Below, one piece after another: positions 17,141 to 20,951 of a stretch of DNA of 20,951 nt (its first letter is position 1; each line of letters starts with the position of its first letter). The stretch covers positions 1 to 20,951 of the forward strand of contig JBICHM010000344.1 of NCBI GenBank assembly GCA_043101835.1, written 5' to 3'. A program made the position numbers and the translations under genes. The stretch comes from JBICHM01 sp043101835 (lineage in GTDB: Bacteria; Planctomycetota; Phycisphaerae; Phycisphaerales; UBA1924). Below the pieces are notes generated by a model. It was not told the DNA's origin and ran no database searches. It saw only the letters and a list, made by a program, of their open reading frames with translations.

Positions 17141-17677
17141 ATGGATCCAGTTATCCACCAACCCGGCCTCACCGTTCTCATTTCGCAAGGGTCCGAGTAC
17201 GCCCTGCGAGCGGTGGTCTACCTGGCCCAGCGCCAGGGTGGGTTGTGCCCCACGCAGGAGGTCGCCCAGGCGACCAAGGTGCCGGTGGGCTACCTCCAGA
17301 AAATTCTGCGCATGCTCGCCCGGGCGGGCCTGCTCGTTGCGCAACGCGGCGTCGGGGGCGGATTCGCGCTGGCCAAGGTTCCGACCTCCATCAGCGTGCT
17401 CGATGTGCTCCGCGCCGCCGACAGCGATGTCAGCCGTATTGAGCGCTGCCCGCTGGGGATCAAGGGGCACACCAGCCTGTGCGCCCTGCATCGCCTCCTC
17501 GATCAGGAGATCGCCCACGCCGCGCGCACGTTCTCGACCACGACGATCGCCGATCTGCTCGAGAGCGTGGACGGCGTGCGACCGCTCTGCGAGACGCAGA
17601 GCAGGACCTCGCTGACCCTCGACGGGGGGCGGCCGAACGGCGGCCCCGCATCGCCACGAACGCCACCGAAGGACTGA
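17141..17677 (+). CDS. Rrf2-family transcriptional regulator upstream of the nos genes
   Basis: A 178-residue regulator. The Rrf2 winged helix covers about 13-85: SEYALRAVVYLAQRQG, the recognition region VPVGYLQKILRMLARAGLL and the wing VAQRGVGGGFALAK are classic. Family members such as NsrR and IscR hold an Fe-S cluster with three cysteines about 90-105 residues in. Here the equivalent loop has two, C103 and C114 (CPLGIKGHTSLC), plus nearby H110 and H117. It may therefore bind a cluster with a non-Cys ligand, sense redox by thiols, or bind none. The ATG at 17141 is chosen because a strong promoter ends 6 bases before it; an in-frame TTG at 17090 lies upstream of that promoter. Given its position before the cytochrome and nosZ genes, control of N2O reduction by NO, oxygen or redox state is likely (inference). 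Confidence 0.9.
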   Translation: MDPVIHQPGLTVLISQGSEYALRAVVYLAQRQGGLCPTQEVAQATKVPVGYLQKILRMLARAGLLVAQRGVGGGFALAKVPTSISVLDVLRAADSDVSRIERCPLGIKGHTSLCALHRLLDQEIAHAARTFSTTTIADLLESVDGVRPLCETQSRTSLTLDGGRPNGGPASPRTPPKD

Positions 17678-17688
17678 AGCAACAACCA

Positions 17689-17707
17689 CCCCGGCGCCCG
17701 GCCGGGG
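17689..17707 (+). terminator. Hairpin after rrf2
   Basis: CCCCGGC (17689..17695), a 5-base loop and GCCGGGG (17701..17707) form a perfect 7-bp GC stem 11 bases after the rrf2 stop. It is followed by a pyrimidine-rich but not T-run stretch (TCTCCGTTCGTCTC). It is a likely terminator or attenuator separating rrf2 from the cytochrome-nosZ pair. The following 86 bases contain the relatively AT-rich stretch 17720..17750, where a promoter for the cytochrome may lie, but no convincing hexamer pair is visible. Confidence 0.55.
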
Positions 17708-17793
17708 TCTCCGTTCGTCTCAATAAAAGTCGTGTGTATCCACAAATCCAGAGTTCCAGGCCCACCAGTCGCCCCATTGGAAGGGGGAGGCGC

Positions 17794-18636
17794 ATGACCG
17801 CGACACCGACCACCACGACAGCACCCGCAACGTCCGACGCCAACCAACGGCGCGCGCTCGGCGTCGCGCTCACGCTCCCGCTCACGTTCAGTGCGATATT
17901 CGGCGCGTGCATCCTGCTCCAGCCGGCGCCTGCCGCTACGCCGGTCAGCGCATGGGCTGTCGCCGCGGACCGACTGGACGTGGAGCCGATCGAGATCGGC
18001 TCGGGCGAGCTGGCGTTCCGCACCTCGTGCGCAGTCTGTCACGGCCCCGAGGGCGACGGCATCCCGCGCCTCGGCAAGCCCTTGCACAACAGCGAGTACG
18101 TGCAGACGCACACCGATGCGGAACTGCGCGCGCTCATCCGCAACGGTCGCGCGGCGAACGATCCGGCCAACACGACGGGCACGCTCATGCCGGCGCGCGG
18201 CACGCCGCCCTTGAGCGATGAGCGCATCGACCAGGTGCTCGTCTACCTCCGCGCGATCCAGGAGCCCAACGCGCCCTTCGCGTCGCTCGACGCGTGGATC
18301 GTCGAGCAGGCGGCCGACGACGCGACCGCCGCGGGCGTGATCGTGGATGCGCCGGGTCGCGAGCTCTTCGTGGCGTCCTGCTCGGCCTGCCACGGCGCGA
18401 GCGGCGAGGGCATGGAGGGCCTCGGCCTCCCGCTCGCGACAAGCGAGTTCGCGGCGGGGATGACGGACGACGACCTCATCCGCTTCATCAAGACCGGCCG
18501 CCCGATCTGGGACGCAGAGAACCAGACCGGGCTCGACATGCCTTCAAAGGGCGGCAACCCCGCGCTCTCTGACGACGACCTTCAGACCATCGTGGCCTAC
18601 ATCCGCGCCCTGCACGAGCAGGCCGAACCGGAATAA
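17794..18636 (+). CDS. Membrane-anchored di-haem cytochrome c, probable electron donor to NosZ
   Basis: A 280-residue protein. A Thr/Ala-rich cytoplasmic N-terminus (1-20) precedes a single hydrophobic segment (about 21-43) that anchors it to the membrane with the rest in the periplasm. Two cytochrome c domains follow, each with a haem motif and a distal Met candidate: CAVCH (C79, C82, H83) with M132 in LMPARG, and CSACH (C196, C199, H200) with M249 in LDMPSKGG. The start ATG at 17794 has AGGGGGAGG upstream; the frame is open further upstream into rrf2 but has no ribosome site there. nosZ follows 53 bases later. Clade II nos clusters commonly encode small c-type cytochromes (NosC-type) that pass electrons from the quinol pool to NosZ. 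That role is inferred here from position and architecture. Confidence 0.92.
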   Translation: MTATPTTTTAPATSDANQRRALGVALTLPLTFSAIFGACILLQPAPAATPVSAWAVAADRLDVEPIEIGSGELAFRTSCAVCHGPEGDGIPRLGKPLHNSEYVQTHTDAELRALIRNGRAANDPANTTGTLMPARGTPPLSDERIDQVLVYLRAIQEPNAPFASLDAWIVEQAADDATAAGVIVDAPGRELFVASCSACHGASGEGMEGLGLPLATSEFAAGMTDDDLIRFIKTGRPIWDAENQTGLDMPSKGGNPALSDDDLQTIVAYIRALHEQAEPE

Positions 18637-18652
18637 CGCCCCATCAGCACGG

Positions 18653-18673
18653 CCGGACCCGTGGGGGGTCCGG
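18653..18673 (+). other. Intra-operon hairpin abutting the nosZ ribosome-binding site
   Basis: CCGGACCC (18653..18660), a 5-base loop and GGGTCCGG (18666..18673) form a perfect 8-bp stem in the gap between the cytochrome and nosZ. The nosZ Shine-Dalgarno region GGAGAAAGGA (18672..18681) begins inside the last two stem bases. It could be a partial terminator, a message-processing or stability element, or a translation modulator. Confidence 0.6.
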
Positions 18674-18689
18674 AGAAAGGACCACCGTC

Positions 18690-20672
18690 ATGTTTACGCA
18701 CCGTCATGTCACCGCGACGCTCGCGGCCGCGTGTGCGGCCGGCGCCGCGTCGCTCGCGGCGCCAAGCGCGCATGCCCAGTCGATGAGCGATGTGCAGCGC
18801 GTCGCGCAGGAGCGCGGCCTCAGCGTCCAGGACCTGATGGCCGCCGCCAAGACCTTCGTGCCCAGCGGCGAGAAGGATGACTACATCATCTTCTCGTCCG
18901 GCGGCCACAGCGGGCAGGTCTTCGTCATCGGCGTGCCGTCGATGCGTCTGCTCCGCTCCATCGCCGTCTTCACACCCGAGCCGTGGCAGGGGTGGGGATA
19001 CGGCGTCGGCGACGACGTCCTCAAGGAGGGCTACGTCAACGGCAAGGCCAACCTCTGGGGCGACACCCACCACCCGGCGCTGTCGGAGACCAACGGCGAC
19101 TACGACGGCCAGTGGCTCTTCATCAACGACAAGATCAACGCGCGCGTCGCGGTCATCGATCTGCGCGACTTCGAGACCAAGCAGATCATCAAGAACCCGC
19201 TGACCGTCAGCGATCACGGCGGGACCTTCGTCACACCCAACACCGAATACGTCATCGAGGGCGGCCAGTACGCCACACCCTGGGGCGCCGAGTACGCGCC
19301 GATCAGCGAGTACAAGGAGAAGTACCGCGGCTCGGTGACCATGTGGAAGTTCGACCGCAAGCGCGGACGCATCGACAAGGAGAAGTCCTTCGCGATCGAA
19401 CTGCCGCCCTACTGGCAGGACCTCTCCGACGCCGGCAAGCTCGTCAGCGACGGCTACATGTTCCTCAACAGCCTGAACAGCGAGATGGCCACCGGCGGCA
19501 TCGAGAACAAGCAGCCGCCCTTCGAGGCGGGCGTCAGCCGCAACGCCACCGACTACCTGCACATCATCGACTGGAAGAAAGCCGAGCAGGTCTTTCTGGC
19601 CGGTCGCGCGACGACGATTCAGGACTTCCCCGTCATCACGCTTGATGTCGCGGTGGAAGAGGGCCTGCTGCACCTCACGCCCGAGCCGCGCAGCCCGCAC
19701 GGCGTCGACGTCGCGCCCAAGGGCGATCTCATCGTCGTCAGCGGCAAGCTCGACCCGCACGTGACGATCTACTCCTTCGCGAAGATTCAGGAGGCCATCA
19801 AGTCGCGGACCTTCAGCGGCAGCGATGAGTTCGGCGTCCCGATCCTCGACTTCGACAGCGTCGTCGAGGCGCAGGTCGAAGTCGGCCTCGGCCCGCTGCA
19901 CACGCAGTTCGGCCCCGACGGCTACGCGTACACGAGCCTCTTCCTCGATTCGGCCGTCGCGCGCTGGACGCTCGGCGGCGCGTACGGCGCCGGCACGCCG
20001 GAGCCCGACTGGACGCTCGTCCACAAGACGCCCGTCCACTACAACGTCGGCCACATCGGCGTCGCCGAGGGCGACACCGTCAGCCCCGACGGCAAGTACC
20101 TCGTGGCGTTCAACAAGTGGTCGGTGGAACGCTTCTTCCCGCCCGGCCCGCTGCTTCCGCAGAACTTCCAGCTCATCGACATCGGCGCCAAGGGCGCCGA
20201 GATGCCGGTGATCTACGACATGCCCATCGGCGTCGGCGAGCCGCACTACGCGCAGATCATCAAGGCCGACAAGCTCAACCCCTGGACGGTCTACCCCGAG
20301 GTCGGCTGGGATCCGCACACGCAGAACATCGATCCGATGGCGCCGAAGCCGAAGATGGAGCGCGTCGTGCGCAACGGCGACACCGTCGAGGTCTACATGA
20401 CCGCCGTGCGCAGCCACTTCTGGCCCGAGCACATCACCGTGAAGCAGGGCGACAAGGTCGTCTGGCGCATCACCAACACGGAGCGCGCCGTCGACGCCAC
20501 CCACGGCTTCGCGGTGCCGCAATACAACATCAACCTCAGCCTCGAGCCCGGTGAGACGGCGAAGTTCGAGTTCATCGCCGACACCCCCGGCACCTTCCCC
20601 TTCTACTGCTCCGAGTTCTGCTCGGCGCTGCACCTTGAGATGATGGGCTACTTCATGGTCGAGCCCAACTGA
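18690..20672 (+). CDS. nosZ: Nitrous oxide reductase, clade II (Sec-dependent)
   Basis: A 660-residue periplasmic multicopper enzyme that reduces N2O to N2. The signal peptide (about 1-30, ending SAHAQ) has no twin-arginine motif, which marks the Sec-exported, clade II (atypical) form; clade I enzymes use Tat. The N-terminal seven-bladed propeller keeps all seven CuZ histidines: H127, H128 (DTHHP), H176 (SDHGG), H337 (SPHGVD), H404 (GPLHTQFG), H455 (NVGHIG) and H519 (GEPHYAQ). The C-terminal cupredoxin domain keeps the CuA ligands H605, C640, C644, H648 and M651 (FYCSEFCSALHLEMMGYF). Nothing is truncated. The ATG has GGAGAAAGGA upstream. It follows the di-haem cytochrome and precedes a membrane protein gene; the copper-delivery genes (nosD, nosF, nosY, nosL) would lie beyond the window. 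Confidence 0.98.
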   Translation: MFTHRHVTATLAAACAAGAASLAAPSAHAQSMSDVQRVAQERGLSVQDLMAAAKTFVPSGEKDDYIIFSSGGHSGQVFVIGVPSMRLLRSIAVFTPEPWQGWGYGVGDDVLKEGYVNGKANLWGDTHHPALSETNGDYDGQWLFINDKINARVAVIDLRDFETKQIIKNPLTVSDHGGTFVTPNTEYVIEGGQYATPWGAEYAPISEYKEKYRGSVTMWKFDRKRGRIDKEKSFAIELPPYWQDLSDAGKLVSDGYMFLNSLNSEMATGGIENKQPPFEAGVSRNATDYLHIIDWKKAEQVFLAGRATTIQDFPVITLDVAVEEGLLHLTPEPRSPHGVDVAPKGDLIVVSGKLDPHVTIYSFAKIQEAIKSRTFSGSDEFGVPILDFDSVVEAQVEVGLGPLHTQFGPDGYAYTSLFLDSAVARWTLGGAYGAGTPEPDWTLVHKTPVHYNVGHIGVAEGDTVSPDGKYLVAFNKWSVERFFPPGPLLPQNFQLIDIGAKGAEMPVIYDMPIGVGEPHYAQIIKADKLNPWTVYPEVGWDPHTQNIDPMAPKPKMERVVRNGDTVEVYMTAVRSHFWPEHITVKQGDKVVWRITNTERAVDATHGFAVPQYNINLSLEPGETAKFEFIADTPGTFPFYCSEFCSALHLEMMGYFMVEPN

Positions 20673-20720
20673 TGTGCGCCCCCCCGGTGTCGCGCTGAGA
20701 GGCGCGGCGCCGGCTTCCAC

Positions 20721-20738
20721 GCCCGCGCAGGCGCGGGC
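20721..20738 (+). other. Hairpin between nosZ and the next nos gene
   Basis: GCCCGCG (20721..20727), a 4-base loop and CGCGGGC (20732..20738) form a perfect 7-bp GC stem 49 bases after the nosZ stop and 24 bases before the next ribosome site. There is no T-run. It may stabilise or partly terminate the nosZ message. Confidence 0.5.
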
Positions 20739-20774
20739 CAGCCAGACACCCCATGCAACACGGAAGGACCAGCC

Positions 20775-20951
20775 ATGTCCTCCTCGCTCCTCGAACGGAT
20801 TGCCGGCCCCAGGGTCGCGCCCGATGAACTCACCCGGCGCGGCCTCCGCTACGGCGCCCCAAGCGCACTGCTCCTCGCGGCGCGCATCCTCATCCTCGTC
20901 AGCCTCTTTCTGCCCTACTGGCACATGGAGCTCGTCGCGCCGCAGTACCCC
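20775..20951 (+). CDS. Nos-cluster membrane protein, 3'-truncated by the window end
   Basis: The first 59 codons of a gene that runs off the window. The ATG at 20775 has GGAAGGA 6 bases upstream. A hydrophilic N-terminus (1-29) is followed by one transmembrane segment (about 30-47, LLLAARILILVSLFLPYW) and then the motif MELVAPQYP. A membrane segment followed by an aromatic residue and APQYP is what I recall from small integral membrane proteins encoded next to nosZ in clade II clusters (sometimes called NosB-like). That assignment rests on memory of the motif and on position, as the remainder is missing. A role in electron supply or CuZ maturation is possible but not shown by the sequence. 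Confidence 0.65.
   Translation, partial: MSSSLLERIAGPRVAPDELTRRGLRYGAPSALLLAARILILVSLFLPYWHMELVAPQYP

Noticed and set aside
17733..17744. TGTG-TATC-CACA as a possible CRP/FNR-type site before the cytochrome gene.
   Set aside because: The spacing (4 instead of 6) and arms do not match CRP, and it lacks the TTGAT/ATCAA arms of FNR; only four base pairs are symmetric.
17479..17793. N-terminal extension of the di-haem cytochrome into rrf2.
   Set aside because: The extension overlaps rrf2 by about 200 bases and is Arg/Pro-rich. A strong AGGGGGAGG site directly precedes the ATG at 17794, which is followed by a normal membrane anchor.
18690..18780. A twin-arginine (Tat) signal for NosZ.
   Set aside because: No RR pair occurs in the N-terminal region; the only basic residues are isolated His and one Arg before a typical Sec hydrophobic core.
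18597..20924. A 775-codon open frame on the minus strand opposite nosZ; similar long antisense frames occur at 2549..4402 and 4794..6560.
   Set aside because: They lie opposite genes whose active-site residues are all intact, and show Val/Asp/Arg/His-biased composition with no recognisable domain or ribosome site.

Overview
The window is a high-GC bacterial contig end, most likely from a planctomycete of the Phycisphaerae lineage, probably assembled from metagenome short reads. The lineage call rests on the GC-rich codon use and on the large secreted cytochrome at 10425..13064, which ends in two dockerin-like repeats with the GADLGxLLGAWG signature that I associate with secreted Phycisphaerales proteins. 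The gene content (clade II nitrous oxide reductase, Phycisphaerae-like signalling genes) fits. No rRNA is present to confirm it. The first 17 bases match the 3' end of an Illumina TruSeq adapter, so biology starts at base 18.

Layout. (1) 18..7756, plus strand: a truncated TPR protein, a membrane histidine kinase, a single-domain response regulator, a GAF/HD-GYP cyclic-di-GMP phosphodiesterase, a STAS-domain protein, a GspE/PilB assembly ATPase with an MshEN-like N-terminus, and a GspF/PilC platform protein. Three consecutive gene junctions overlap by 4 bases, so this looks like one translationally coupled unit linking signal transduction to a type IV pilus or type II secretion machine. (2) 7766..10370: recJ (minus) convergent with the previous operon, and an adenylate-kinase-family gene (plus) divergent from recJ. 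(3) 10425..13064: a secreted beta-propeller/di-haem protein, closed by a palindromic terminator. (4) 13089..16940, minus strand: an ArsR-like winged-helix regulator, an S41/PDZ protease, a LolA-fold-like secreted protein, and then a separate secreted protein of unknown function. (5) 17141..20951, plus strand: an Rrf2 regulator, a membrane-anchored di-haem cytochrome c, a complete nosZ with a Sec-type signal peptide, and the start of a nos-cluster membrane protein cut off by the window end.

How it works together. The nos genes predict a periplasmic N2O to N2 reductase fed by the co-encoded di-haem cytochrome, under an Rrf2 regulator with a two-cysteine version of the usual Fe-S region. The pilus/secretion operon suggests a local circuit in which the HD-GYP protein lowers cyclic-di-GMP near an ATPase that may sense it. 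The ArsR/S41/LolA-like operon looks like a self-regulated envelope unit, with a 24-bp inverted-repeat operator upstream.

Two non-coding patterns recur. Several genes (rrf2, the propeller-cytochrome, recJ) have a -10 hexamer 6-7 bases before the ATG, suggesting leaderless transcripts. Two in-operon gaps carry a GC-rich hairpin directly against the next gene's Shine-Dalgarno sequence. There is no gene-free stretch above 300 bases, and I see no tRNA, insertion sequence or CRISPR array.
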